This document shows, one piece after another, positions 24,989 through 32,786 of a stretch of 64,000 nucleotides of DNA (its first letter is position 1; every line of letters starts with the position of its first letter). The stretch spans positions 1 through 64,000 of the forward strand of contig CAAGQJ010000031.1 of the NCBI GenBank assembly GCA_900772095.1, in the 5' to 3' direction. The notes below the pieces were generated by a model. It did not search any database. It was not told the origin of the DNA and worked only from the letters and a program-made list of their open reading frames with translations. This DNA is from Bacilli bacterium (GTDB taxonomy: Bacteria > Bacillota_I > Bacilli_A > RF39 > UBA660). A program made the position numbers and the translations under genes.

Positions 24989-25218
24989 GTAAAGATATTA
25001 TTGTATTAGATGGAAGAGATTTTTTAATAGTAGAAAGAGTAACTTATCAAGATGAGAACTATTTATATGTAATAGCAACAGATGGTTCTAATGATATTAC
25101 AGTATTACATGAATATGAGAAAATGAATAAGAAGTATGTTAAGAGTATTACAGATAAAGATATAATAGATAAAGTATTTCTTTTAGTAGCACAAAAATAT
25201 GAGGTAAATAATGCATAA
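24985..25218 (+). CDS. Small conserved protein, DUF1292-like, copy 1
   Basis: 77 aa. Alternating short strands (VLDGRDFLIVERVTYQDEN, YLYVIATDG, DITVLHEYE) then ITDKDIIDKVFLLVAQ. The layout resembles small beta proteins of the DUF1292 type, but I cannot confirm the family. It is about 70% identical to the protein at 26302, including a 40-base identical DNA stretch. It overlaps both neighbours by 4-8 bases, so it is translationally coupled to them. Confidence 0.7.
   Translation: MSKDIIVLDGRDFLIVERVTYQDENYLYVIATDGSNDITVLHEYEKMNKKYVKSITDKDIIDKVFLLVAQKYEVNNA
25038..25077 (+). repeat. 40-bp exact direct repeat, copy 1
   Basis: The stretch beginning AGTAACTTATCAAGATGAGA and ending in AATAGCA is identical to 26355-26394. 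It encodes the same residues, VTYQDENYLYVIA, in both 77-aa genes, so the duplication is recent or homogenised by gene conversion. Confidence 0.9.
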
Positions 25219-26299
25219 TATAGATGATTATATTAATAAGGAAATAGATGATAATTTTCCTTTGGATGATGATATAGATAAGTTTATAGAAATTATTGAT
25301 AAACAAAGGAAAGTATTGGGAAAATGTATAGATGCACCTACTATGCCTAAATTTAGAACTTTTACTAATTCTGAAGATGAAAGACCTGTTCAAAGTAAAA
25401 GGGAAGCAGAATTAGAGGAAATGCTTCGTGAAAGTATTATAAATGACCCTGATTATTTTAAGAAACTGAGTGTTGAAATTGCTAGAAGAAAAGAAGAGGA
25501 AAAGAGAAAAAAGGAAGAACGAATAGACGAGGAAAAAAGAAGATTTAGTACTAATGAAGAGTTAATTGATGATGATGATGATGATGATCCTTTTAAAGAT
25601 ATGTTTCATTTTTTTGAGAGTGATAAGCCTAAGGAAGAAAAAAGAGAATATGAAACAAGACTTTATAGTGGCGATGATGTGTTTAGTCATATTTTTTCTG
25701 ATATAGATAATGCTGGGAAGTCTACTGCTTTAAGTAAAGTTGATAATTCTTCACGTGAAGAGAAGAAAGAAAGTAGGAAGATAAGGGATGCATTTGATAG
25801 TTATGTACATACTTCTAATAGAAAGGAAGAATTACGAAGGGCTAAAATTGCTAGATGTACAGATGCTATTTTTGGTAAATTCCAAGATGTGATAGACTTT
25901 TTAAGTGATAAAATTTTTGAACCAATTTCAGATTTTTTTAGAGATGCTGAACCTAAAGAAGTGATTTTTGCGACTGCCGGTATAATAATAATTATTGGTA
26001 CCTGTGTTGTTACTACGCTTGATAAGTCTTTACAGGAAAATCAAGGAAGAATTGCGCCAAGTCCTACACCAAGTCCTACGCCAAAACATACTCATACAAT
26101 TACTATGAATAATTTAAATACTCCAACAACATTTGTTCAAAGGGAAGATGGTAGTGTAACTAATACATTTGATGAAGAAGTATATCAAAAGTTTGAAGAT
26201 TATGCTAGGGAAAATAATCTTATAATGAATAGTGAAAACTTTGAGAAATTTTGTGATATGTTTTATAGTGATACTAATAATCGTAGTTCTAGGAGGTAA
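25211..26299 (+). CDS. Large charged membrane protein, second member of the duplicated gene pair
   Basis: 362 aa, unknown family. A long, very charged N-terminal region includes a KEEEKRKKEER helix and a run of seven Asp (about residue 122). A single membrane span lies near residues 256-275, then a Pro/Thr/Ser hinge (PSPTPSPTPKHTHT), and a C-terminal segment (EEVYQKFEDYARENNLIM) that resembles the protein at 24395. The hinge suggests an extended linker on the far side of the membrane. GAGGT precedes the ATG. Confidence 0.7.
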   Translation: MHNIDDYINKEIDDNFPLDDDIDKFIEIIDKQRKVLGKCIDAPTMPKFRTFTNSEDERPVQSKREAELEEMLRESIINDPDYFKKLSVEIARRKEEEKRKKEERIDEEKRRFSTNEELIDDDDDDDPFKDMFHFFESDKPKEEKREYETRLYSGDDVFSHIFSDIDNAGKSTALSKVDNSSREEKKESRKIRDAFDSYVHTSNRKEELRRAKIARCTDAIFGKFQDVIDFLSDKIFEPISDFFRDAEPKEVIFATAGIIIIIGTCVVTTLDKSLQENQGRIAPSPTPSPTPKHTHTITMNNLNTPTTFVQREDGSVTNTFDEEVYQKFEDYARENNLIMNSENFEKFCDMFYSDTNNRSSRR

Positions 26300-26301
26300 T
26301 T

Positions 26302-26535
26302 ATGGATAAGGATATGATTAAATTAGATAATAGGGACTTTTTGGTTATTGATAAAGTAACTTATCAAGATGAGAACTATTTATATGTAATAGCAGTAGAT
26401 GGTAAAAATGATATTACAATATTACATGAATATGAAAAAATGAATAAAAAGTATGTTGAAAGTATTACTGATAGAGATTTAATAGATAAAATATTCTATA
26501 TAGTAGCACATAATTCTAGTAGAGGTGATATTTAA
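26302..26535 (+). CDS. Small conserved protein, DUF1292-like, copy 2
   Basis: 77 aa paralogue of the protein at 24985; differences are conservative (for example DRDFLV for GRDFLI-type changes) and cluster at the ends. AGGAGGT precedes the ATG, two bases after the stop of the 362-aa gene. It ends one base before the 83-aa gene, so the five genes from 24395 to 26788 form one operon. Confidence 0.7.
   Translation: MDKDMIKLDNRDFLVIDKVTYQDENYLYVIAVDGKNDITILHEYEKMNKKYVESITDRDLIDKIFYIVAHNSSRGDI
26355..26394 (+). repeat. 40-bp exact direct repeat, copy 2
   Basis: Identical to 25038-25077; see that entry. Confidence 0.9.
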
Positions 26536-26536
26536 A

Positions 26537-26788
26537 ATGACTGATTTAGAAGTATTGGATAGTCCTCGAACATATGTAAATTTAATTAACGTATATAGAA
26601 AGAATAAAGCTACAGCGCATTTAAATGGTTCATATAATTATATAAATTTTAAGGCTCAAGAGGAACAAATTATTCAAGGTAAAACTGATGAAACATTAAT
26701 TCCAACTGCTTTAGTAATATCATGTGGTTATTCTATTGATATGCTTGGTGGTGACCATAATTTTTTAAAACCTTATAGAGGTAGATAG
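26537..26788 (+). CDS. Small hypothetical protein
   Basis: 83 aa, soluble, no recognised family. The start at 26537 follows AGAGGTGAT; the GTG at 26525 is part of that site. The C-terminus (ISCGYSIDMLGGDHNFLKPY) has a mix of Gly and aromatic residues. It is the last gene of the duplicated-family operon and is followed at once by a terminator. Confidence 0.6.
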   Translation: MTDLEVLDSPRTYVNLINVYRKNKATAHLNGSYNYINFKAQEEQIIQGKTDETLIPTALVISCGYSIDMLGGDHNFLKPYRGR

Positions 26789-26817
26789 GAAGAAGAAAAA
26801 AATTCTTCCTTTTTTTG
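26787..26817 (+). terminator. Terminator of the 24.4-26.8 kb operon
   Basis: Stem AGGAAGAA / TTCTTCCT with an A-rich 8-base loop, then seven T. The stem begins in the stop codon region. Confidence 0.9.
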
Positions 26818-26854
26818 TGTTTTTTTGATATAATCTTTGCATGGAGATGATATT

Positions 26855-28126
26855 ATGTTTGTAGATGAGGTAAATATTAAGTTAATCGCAGGAAATGGTG
26901 GGGATGGTTGTACAGCTTTTAGAAGGGAAAAATACATAGAATTTGGTGGTCCATATGGTGGTAATGGTGGAAAAGGTTCTGATATAATATTTAAAGTTGA
27001 TGAGGGATTAAGGACTTTAATTGATTTAAGATATAATAAAATAATCAAGGGGGATAAAGGAGAAAATGGTCAAGGCAAGAATAAAAATGGAAGAGGCGCT
27101 AAGGATATAGTTGTTAAAGTACCACAAGGAACTATTGTTACAGACCTTGATACAAATATAGTTATATGTGATTTAAAAAATAAAGATGATGAATTTGTTA
27201 TAGCTAAAGGTGGTCGTGGTGGAAGAGGTAATACAGCTTTTAAAACGTTAAGTAATCCTGCACCAAATTTTTCTGAAAAGGGTGAGCCTGGAGAAGAAAG
27301 AAATATTAAAGTAGAAATAAAATTATTAGCGGATGTTGGATTAGTTGGTATGCCTTCAGTTGGAAAAAGTACTATTATTTCTAAAATTTCTAATTCTAAA
27401 CCCAAAATAGCAGAATATCATTTTACTACTATAAATCCTAATTTAGGAGTGGTAAAAACTACTGATAATAGAAGTTTTACAGTAGTAGATTTACCTGGTT
27501 TAATTGAAGGTGCATCTTTAGGACAAGGACTAGGGGATAAGTTTTTAAGACATATTGAAAGAACTAGAGTAATTGCACATGTTATTGATATGGCGGGAAC
27601 TGAAGGAAGAAATCCTTATGAAGATTATTTGAAAATATGTAAAGAGTTAAGTGATTTTAATGAAAATTTATTAAAAAAGGAACAAATAATAATAGCAAAT
27701 AAAATGGATATTGATAGTGCTAAAGAGAATTTAATAGAGTTTAAAAAGAAAGTAAAGGATATTAAAATATTTGAAGTATCTGCATTAGAGAATAAGGGTT
27801 TTGAAGAGGTGTTATTATTTTTAGCGGATTTATTAGATAAAATAGAGGTTACTCCTTTAGTAGAGGAAACTTATGATGATTATATATTATATAAGTATAA
27901 AAAGGAAGAACCATTTACTATAACTCGTGAAAATAATTATTATATAATTAAGGGAGAAGTTGTAGAAAAATTATTTAGAATGACTAAGTTTAATACAGAG
28001 GAGGCAGTAATTCGTTTTGCTAAAAAACTTACTAGACTTGGAATTGATGATAAGTTAGAAGAAATGGGTGCTAAGCAGGGTGATATAGTAAAAATTCTTG
28101 ATTATGAATTTGAATATAGAAATTAA
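26855..28126 (+). CDS. obgE: GTPase Obg/CgtA
   Basis: 423 aa, full-length Obg with three parts: the glycine-rich Obg fold (residues 1-158; FVDEVNIKLIAGNGGDGCTA), the G domain (about 159-330; P-loop GMPSVGKST, DLPGLIEGA, NKMD) and the C-terminal OCT domain. Obg binds the large ribosomal subunit and links ribosome assembly with the stringent response. The ATG at 26855 follows GGAGATG, and a TATAAT at 26829-26834 is the likely -10 box, though its -35 is weak. Confidence 0.96.
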   Translation: MFVDEVNIKLIAGNGGDGCTAFRREKYIEFGGPYGGNGGKGSDIIFKVDEGLRTLIDLRYNKIIKGDKGENGQGKNKNGRGAKDIVVKVPQGTIVTDLDTNIVICDLKNKDDEFVIAKGGRGGRGNTAFKTLSNPAPNFSEKGEPGEERNIKVEIKLLADVGLVGMPSVGKSTIISKISNSKPKIAEYHFTTINPNLGVVKTTDNRSFTVVDLPGLIEGASLGQGLGDKFLRHIERTRVIAHVIDMAGTEGRNPYEDYLKICKELSDFNENLLKKEQIIIANKMDIDSAKENLIEFKKKVKDIKIFEVSALENKGFEEVLLFLADLLDKIEVTPLVEETYDDYILYKYKKEEPFTITRENNYYIIKGEVVEKLFRMTKFNTEEAVIRFAKKLTRLGIDDKLEEMGAKQGDIVKILDYEFEYRN

Positions 28127-28130
28127 TAGG

Positions 28131-28173
28131 AAAAGCAAAAATGTAAAAACTCTAGACATTTCTGCTTTTTTCT
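28131..28173 (+). terminator. obg terminator
   Basis: Interrupted stem AAAAGCA...ATGT / ACAT...TGCTTTT, then TTCTTTT. Confidence 0.75.
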
Positions 28174-28206
28174 TTTATACTTAATATGAAGGGTAGGTAG
28201 TAAGAA

Positions 28207-28968
28207 ATGGATGAAATTAAAGTATATTTATTAGGGCATACAATGTCTTTATTTAACGATAGACCAGAAGCTGTTGTAGCTACAGCGGGTAAGTTATGTT
28301 ATAGTAAATCTGATATAAAATCACTTGCTAATAAGCAAACTGATGAAAGTATTGATAAGTTTGTAAATATGTTAAGTTCTTTGGGGCATGAATCACCAAT
28401 TGAACATATTTCATTTACTTTTGGTATTGAGGGAGTAAGCCGTGCATGTACTCATCAGTTAGTAAGACATCGTGTTGCAAGTTATTCACAGCAAAGTCAA
28501 AGATATGTTGATTTAAGTGAAACATATAAATATATTACACCTCCAGCAATTAAAGAGGATGAAGAATTATTAAGTTTATATGATAAAGCAAATGAAGAAA
28601 TATTTGATAATTATAAAAAAATTAGTAATATTTTAGAAAAAAAATATATTGACAATGGAATGAAGGAAAAGGATGCGAAGAAAAAAGCAATTGAGGATGC
28701 AAGATATATTTTACCTAATGCATGTGAAACTAAAATAATTGTAACTATGAATGCAAGAGAACTTTTACATTTCTTTAAAGAAAGATGTTGTAATCGTGCT
28801 CAATGGGAAATAAGAGAAGTAGCAAATCAAATGCTTGATTTATGTTTAGAAGTTGCACCAAATATTTTTCAAAAAGCAGGAGCTCCATGTGTATTTGGAA
28901 AATGTAAAGAGGGTGCTATGTCATGTGGTCATAGACCTTCTCCTAGAAAGAGGCAAAGAAGTGAGTAA
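28207..28968 (+). CDS. thyX: FAD-dependent thymidylate synthase ThyX
   Basis: 253 aa. The ThyX signature RHRVASYSQQSQRY is near residue 87, and the second half has the conserved Arg/Asn segment NARELLHFF. ThyX methylates dUMP using methylene-tetrahydrofolate with FAD and NADPH, without making dihydrofolate, so no DHFR step is needed. The gene overlaps tmk, which uses its product, by 8 bases. The substrate dUMP would come from Dut at 43.5 kb. Confidence 0.96.
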   Translation: MDEIKVYLLGHTMSLFNDRPEAVVATAGKLCYSKSDIKSLANKQTDESIDKFVNMLSSLGHESPIEHISFTFGIEGVSRACTHQLVRHRVASYSQQSQRYVDLSETYKYITPPAIKEDEELLSLYDKANEEIFDNYKKISNILEKKYIDNGMKEKDAKKKAIEDARYILPNACETKIIVTMNARELLHFFKERCCNRAQWEIREVANQMLDLCLEVAPNIFQKAGAPCVFGKCKEGAMSCGHRPSPRKRQRSE

Positions 28969-29620
28969 ATTAATTGTAGTGGAAGGTACTGATTGTTCTG
29001 GAAAGGAAACTCAAAGTCGTTTATTAGTAGAAAAGTTAAATAGTATGGGTAAAAAAAGTGTTTATATAACATTTCCAAATTATAATTCTCCAACTGGTAA
29101 AATAGTTGGAGGACCTTATTTAGGTAAAGAAGAAATATGTAAATCATTTTTTAAAGAAGGGGCAGTACATGTAGATCCTAAAATAGCAAGTCTTTATTTT
29201 GCGGCAGACCGTTATTATAATTTAAGTACTATACAAAAGTATTTAGATGATGGATATATAATTATAATGGATAGATATGTTACTAGTAATATGGCTCATC
29301 AGGGTGGTAAAATAACTTCTAAAGAAGAAAGAAAAAAAATTTATGATTTTATTGACCAGTTAGAATATGGTTTACTTCATCTTCCAAAGCCTGATAAAAC
29401 AATTTTTTTACATATGCCATATGAATATGCTTTAGAACTTAAGAAAAATAGATTAAGTTTGGATGAACATGAGAAGAGTAAAGAGCATTTAAAAAATGCT
29501 GAAAAAGCATATTTAGAATTAAAAGATATATATAATTTTACCTATGTAAATTGTGTTAGTGATGACAAAATAAGAACTATTGAAGATATAAATAATGAAA
29601 TATTAAGGTTTATTCCTTAA
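28961..29620 (+). CDS. tmk: Thymidylate kinase
   Basis: 219 aa starting at GTG 28961, 8 bases after AGAGG; an upstream in-frame start at 28853 would lie wholly within thyX. The P-loop is VEGTDCSGKETQ near the N-terminus, and the DRY motif with its following Ser (DRYVTSN) is typical of dTMP kinases. It phosphorylates dTMP to dTDP. Coupling to thyX fits a two-step pathway unit. The 3' end overlaps a convergent gene by 11 bases. Confidence 0.9.
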   Translation: MSKLIVVEGTDCSGKETQSRLLVEKLNSMGKKSVYITFPNYNSPTGKIVGGPYLGKEEICKSFFKEGAVHVDPKIASLYFAADRYYNLSTIQKYLDDGYIIIMDRYVTSNMAHQGGKITSKEERKKIYDFIDQLEYGLLHLPKPDKTIFLHMPYEYALELKKNRLSLDEHEKSKEHLKNAEKAYLELKDIYNFTYVNCVSDDKIRTIEDINNEILRFIP

Positions 29621-29972
29621 TGTTTTTATTTATTCCAAACATTGCTCCTAGCATAGTAGAAAGAATTATAATTAAATAAAATAATAAGTTACTCCATTTA
29701 AAGTTTGAAAATCCTAGTATTGATAGTAAAAATATGATAATTACATATATAATACCTAGTTTTATTCCTTCTAGATAACCTTTTTTATCACTATTTTTAC
29801 CAATCATAAAACCTCCTACAAAAGTTGCTATGATTGAAACAATAATTTTCAATATTTTTAAAACGCTGGTACTTAGTATGTCAAAATAACTAAATATTGT
29901 AAGAAATAAAGTTATTCCAAATATAATAGCAAAAATATATCCTAAAGATATTAAGTATTTTTTAATATTCAT
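29610..29972 (-). CDS. Four-span membrane protein (TIGR04086/YrzE-like)
   Basis: 120 aa with four hydrophobic segments in a compact fold; the second half has GYLEGIKLGIIYVII and ends in MLGAMFGINK, a layout like the small TIGR04086 family of Firmicutes. Function is unknown. AGGTGA precedes the ATG at 29972. Confidence 0.6.
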   Translation of the reverse strand: MNIKKYLISLGYIFAIIFGITLFLTIFSYFDILSTSVLKILKIIVSIIATFVGGFMIGKNSDKKGYLEGIKLGIIYVIIIFLLSILGFSNFKWSNLLFYLIIILSTMLGAMFGINKNIKE

Positions 29973-30017
29973 TTTTATTCACCTAGTAATTAATATGAAA
30001 AAGAAGGTAAAAATATT

Positions 30018-30094
30018 ATAATAAGTTGAAAATAATCTAATTTTATGGTATATTTGTTATGATAGAAAGTGATAGTAGGGAGGAGAAAATGAAA
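30018..30094 (+). repeat. Duplicated promoter/leader segment, copy 1
   Basis: 77 bases that match 32168-32244 without gaps (72 of 77 identical). It holds TTGAAA (30026-30031), a 17-base spacer with an extended TG, TATATT (30049-30054), the GGGAGGAG binding site and the ATG of the following gene. Both modules are therefore likely to be expressed under the same signal. Confidence 0.9.
30026..30054 (+). promoter_or_regulatory. Promoter of pilin-like module 1
   Basis: TTGAAA - 17 bases - TATATT with an extended -10 (TGG before TATATT). Confidence 0.75.
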
Positions 30095-30514
30095 GGTAAA
30101 AAGTTAAGAGTAGTTTTAATATTTTTGATAATAGTTCTTGTATTAATTGTATTTTTTACTACTAAAATATTGGTAAATAAGCATATAAATTCTAATTATT
30201 ATAAAAAATTATTAGAAAAAGAAACTTGGGTAATTGTAAAAACTGAATATTTATATGATAATTATTTGACTACTTATGAAGACACGGGGTTATCATTTAG
30301 TTTTAATAATGGTAATTTAAGAATATGTGGTGTTAATGGATGTAATGATACGTTGTATACTTTGAAAAATAATAAATTAAAAATAGATAAATATGGTGAT
30401 GAGAGTTTTTATGGGTTATATGAAGTTGATTATCAAAACGAATTATTAGGTCTTAAAATGTTTTATGAAGATAATGGTTATGTTAAATACTATTTAGATA
30501 TTGTTAAGGGGTAG
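30089..30514 (+). CDS. Small membrane-anchored protein of pilin-like module 1
   Basis: 141 aa. A basic N-terminus and one membrane span (about residues 9-27) are followed by an extracellular domain of about 110 residues with short beta strands (LSFSFNNGNLRICG, LYTLKNNKLKID) and a Cys pair (ICGVNGC). The family is not recognised. The N-terminal 25 residues resemble the protein at 32239, but the external domains differ. It ends 7 bases before the pilin-like gene, so the two are made together. Confidence 0.65.
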   Translation: MKGKKLRVVLIFLIIVLVLIVFFTTKILVNKHINSNYYKKLLEKETWVIVKTEYLYDNYLTTYEDTGLSFSFNNGNLRICGVNGCNDTLYTLKNNKLKIDKYGDESFYGLYEVDYQNELLGLKMFYEDNGYVKYYLDIVKG

Positions 30515-30521
30515 GAGATTT

Positions 30522-32087
30522 ATGAGAAATAAAAAAGGTTTTACTCTAGTAGAAATAATAATTGTAGTGGCAATAATTGGAATTCTAGCAGGTATTATTA
30601 TTTCTAGTGTAACTAGATATATAAAAAAAGGAAAAAATGATTATAATTATAAATTAGAAACAGAATTAGTATCAATAGCAAAGGGTTATTATTCTGAACA
30701 TAAAAAGGAGTTACCAGATGGTAGACCTGTTGCTTTTAAAGTACTTTGGGCAAGTTTTTTATCAAGTAATAATTATTTAAGTAGTACTTTTATTGATGCT
30801 GATGGAAATAAGTGTTTAAATAGTTATGTTATTGTAGAAAAAGGTAAAGATGATTATAGTTATACTTCGTGTATAGTGTGTGATAATGGTTATAAAACAA
30901 ATAATGATGCTTGTACATTTGATAATAATTATATTGGGGATATAACTCCGCCACAATGTAATAAAGTAAGTGCTACTAATATAAGTAATGGTTATGTAAA
31001 TGGGAAAATATATTTAGAAATAGATGCAGTTGATAGTGGTTCTGGTATTTCTAAGTATAAGATTAATGATATAGAAGTACCTTATAAAAGTAATGAAAAT
31101 CCATTTAAATATACATTTTTAACTTCTTTAGAGGGTAAAATTAATATAAAAGTTAAAGTTTATGATAAAGCCGGGAATGAAGCAACTTGTGATGATTTTT
31201 CTTTGATAGTAGATAGGACTAAACCAGTAATTAAAAAGTTTACTATTGTTTCTAATAATTATGAGATAAATACTAAGGAAGCAACTGCTACAGTTTTGGG
31301 AACTGATAGTTCTAGTGGTGTAGATAAAGTGTGTATAACTACTAGTGATGATAGTAGTACATGTTCTTGGACTGATACGACTTCAAATGAATACATTGAT
31401 AAAAGCTTTAAAACTAAATCTGATACAGGAAGTGGAGAAACAGAAAGTTTTTATGCGTTTATAAAAGACAAGGCTGGAAATGTGTCAGATAGTAAGAAAG
31501 TTGATTATAAATTATATACTTATTGTACTTACAATATTAGAAAAGAAGGTGAATGGGGTTCTTGTTCTAAGGATTGTGGAGGTGGTGTTCAAAAAAGAAC
31601 AATATATTATAATGATAAATATGTACCTTCTCATAGTTGTCCAGCTGGTGAAGAAACTCAGTCTTGTAATACTAATTCTTGTGGCTCTTATTGTTATAAA
31701 GTTACGGCGTCAAGTGGTTTAAATTGTCGTAGTGGTCCAGGTACTAGTTATGGTAAAGTAACAAGTTTTAATGCTTGGGAATATTTTATGTTTAGTCCTA
31801 GAAGTGATGGTTGGTATTACAATAGTACTTATGATTGCTATTCTAGTTCTGATTATTTAGAATATTATTCTTCATCATGTCCCGGTTCTAGTTCTGGAGG
31901 AGGTAGTTCTGGTGGCGCTTCTTGTACATGTCCTTCTGGTTATATTAAGATGGGTACTACATGTTATAGAAAATGTTTGGTTAATAGTATAAAACCAGGG
32001 GAAAAATGTAGTAATTGTCCAGGAGGTCAAGCTGGTTTTGCTGGTAATACTGGATACTGCATGAATAGTTATAAATCTTGTTCTTAG
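30522..32087 (+). CDS. Pilin-like surface protein with thrombospondin type 1-like and SH3-like domains
   Basis: 521 aa. The prepilin motif KKGFTLVEIIIVV, with cleavage expected after Gly6 and Glu at +5, starts a type IV pilin N-terminal helix. Next come Cys-rich and Ig-like beta modules (about 140-335; KVYDKAGNEA). Residues about 340-388 look like a thrombospondin type 1 repeat (EGEWGSCSKDCGGGVQKR, with later Cys pairs). Residues about 390-450 look like a bacterial SH3 domain (GLNCRSGPGTSYGKV). A Ser/Gly linker and a Cys-rich tail (ECSNCPGG-type) end it. TAGGAG precedes the ATG. A role in adhesion is inference. Confidence 0.8.
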   Translation: MRNKKGFTLVEIIIVVAIIGILAGIIISSVTRYIKKGKNDYNYKLETELVSIAKGYYSEHKKELPDGRPVAFKVLWASFLSSNNYLSSTFIDADGNKCLNSYVIVEKGKDDYSYTSCIVCDNGYKTNNDACTFDNNYIGDITPPQCNKVSATNISNGYVNGKIYLEIDAVDSGSGISKYKINDIEVPYKSNENPFKYTFLTSLEGKINIKVKVYDKAGNEATCDDFSLIVDRTKPVIKKFTIVSNNYEINTKEATATVLGTDSSSGVDKVCITTSDDSSTCSWTDTTSNEYIDKSFKTKSDTGSGETESFYAFIKDKAGNVSDSKKVDYKLYTYCTYNIRKEGEWGSCSKDCGGGVQKRTIYYNDKYVPSHSCPAGEETQSCNTNSCGSYCYKVTASSGLNCRSGPGTSYGKVTSFNAWEYFMFSPRSDGWYYNSTYDCYSSSDYLEYYSSSCPGSSSGGGSSGGASCTCPSGYIKMGTTCYRKCLVNSIKPGEKCSNCPGGQAGFAGNTGYCMNSYKSCS

Positions 32088-32110
32088 TAGATTTAAATAA
32101 AGATAAAGTA

Positions 32111-32151
32111 AAATATGATACTGGTTATTTATAAGAGGTATCATATTTTTT
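32111..32151 (+). terminator. Terminator of pilin-like module 1
   Basis: Perfect 11-bp stem AAATATGATAC / GTATCATATTT with a 16-base loop, followed by T. Confidence 0.85.
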
Positions 32152-32167
32152 GATATATAAAAATATG

Positions 32168-32244
32168 ATAATAAGTTGAAAATAATCTAACTTTATGGTA
32201 TATTTATTATGATAGAAAGTAATAATAGGGAGGAAAAAATGAAA
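32168..32244 (+). repeat. Duplicated promoter/leader segment, copy 2
   Basis: Copy of 30018-30094 with 5 substitutions in 77 bases and no gaps; holds TTGAAA (32176-32181) and TATATT (32199-32204) at the same spacing. Confidence 0.9.
32176..32204 (+). promoter_or_regulatory. Promoter of pilin-like module 2
   Basis: TTGAAA - 17 bases - TATATT, with the same extended -10 as module 1. Confidence 0.75.
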
Positions 32245-32724
32245 GAGAAAACGTTAAAGATAATTTTAATATTTTTAGTGATTGTTTTAGTTATTGTTTC
32301 TACATTTACAATATTAAAATTCGCTAAAAAAAGTGGTATAAGAAAAGATATAGTAAATAATGCTCCTGTAGATATGGATAAAGAATTAAATAGAACTAGA
32401 AATAATAGTGGTGAAATAACAAAGCCACATACTTTAGATAATTTAACTGTAACAGGAATAAATATTTTATGTGAGAAAGATTTATTTTGTGTAGTAAAGG
32501 GAATATTAACTAATAATAGTGATAAGGAAGTAAAAGATAAATATATAAAATATACTTTTTATTATAATGATAAAGAAAAAATAGAAGCATTATATTATGA
32601 AAGTATAAAACCAAATGAAACAGTAGATATAGAAATTCAATCAAATGATTTTGATATAGTTAATGCTACTTCATATAAAATTGAAACTATTGAGAAGGAA
32701 GAATACGAAAAATTAATTGGTTGA
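32239..32724 (+). CDS. Small membrane-anchored protein of pilin-like module 2
   Basis: 161 aa. The N-terminal span (about residues 7-27) is preceded by KEKTLKI and resembles the protein at 30089. The external part has one domain (about 65-150) with VTGINILC, VVKGILTNNSDKEV and YYESIKPNETVDIEI, which resembles FxLYD-type beta domains; that match is tentative. GGGAGGAA precedes the ATG. It is separated from the pilin-like gene by 62 bases with a hairpin. Confidence 0.65.
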   Translation: MKEKTLKIILIFLVIVLVIVSTFTILKFAKKSGIRKDIVNNAPVDMDKELNRTRNNSGEITKPHTLDNLTVTGINILCEKDLFCVVKGILTNNSDKEVKDKYIKYTFYYNDKEKIEALYYESIKPNETVDIEIQSNDFDIVNATSYKIETIEKEEYEKLIG

Positions 32725-32739
32725 AATGACAAAATAAAC

Positions 32740-32769
32740 ATGATATTATTAATTGTAGGATAGTATCAT
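32740..32769 (+). other. Intercistronic hairpin in pilin-like module 2
   Basis: ATGATATTA / TAGTATCAT (one G-U pair) with a 12-base loop, followed by ACTTTTGG, not a strong T run. It may be a weak terminator or RNA-stability hairpin. It shares the GTATCATA string with the module 1 terminator; module 1 has no hairpin at the equivalent place. Confidence 0.45.
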
Positions 32770-32786
32770 ACTTTTGGAGGATTTAT

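Noticed and set aside
25570..25590. GAT trinucleotide run as a phase-variation repeat
   Set aside because: The run codes for seven Asp inside the 362-aa protein; being a multiple of three, length changes would not shift the frame.
26773..27405. Minus-strand reading frames under obg
   Set aside because: Shadows of the glycine-rich Obg domain (proline-rich in reverse); no binding sites or homology.
31875..32144. Minus-strand reading frame under the end of the TSP1-like pilin gene
   Set aside because: It is a shadow of the Ser/Gly/Cys-rich coding strand with Thr/Arg repeats and no binding site.
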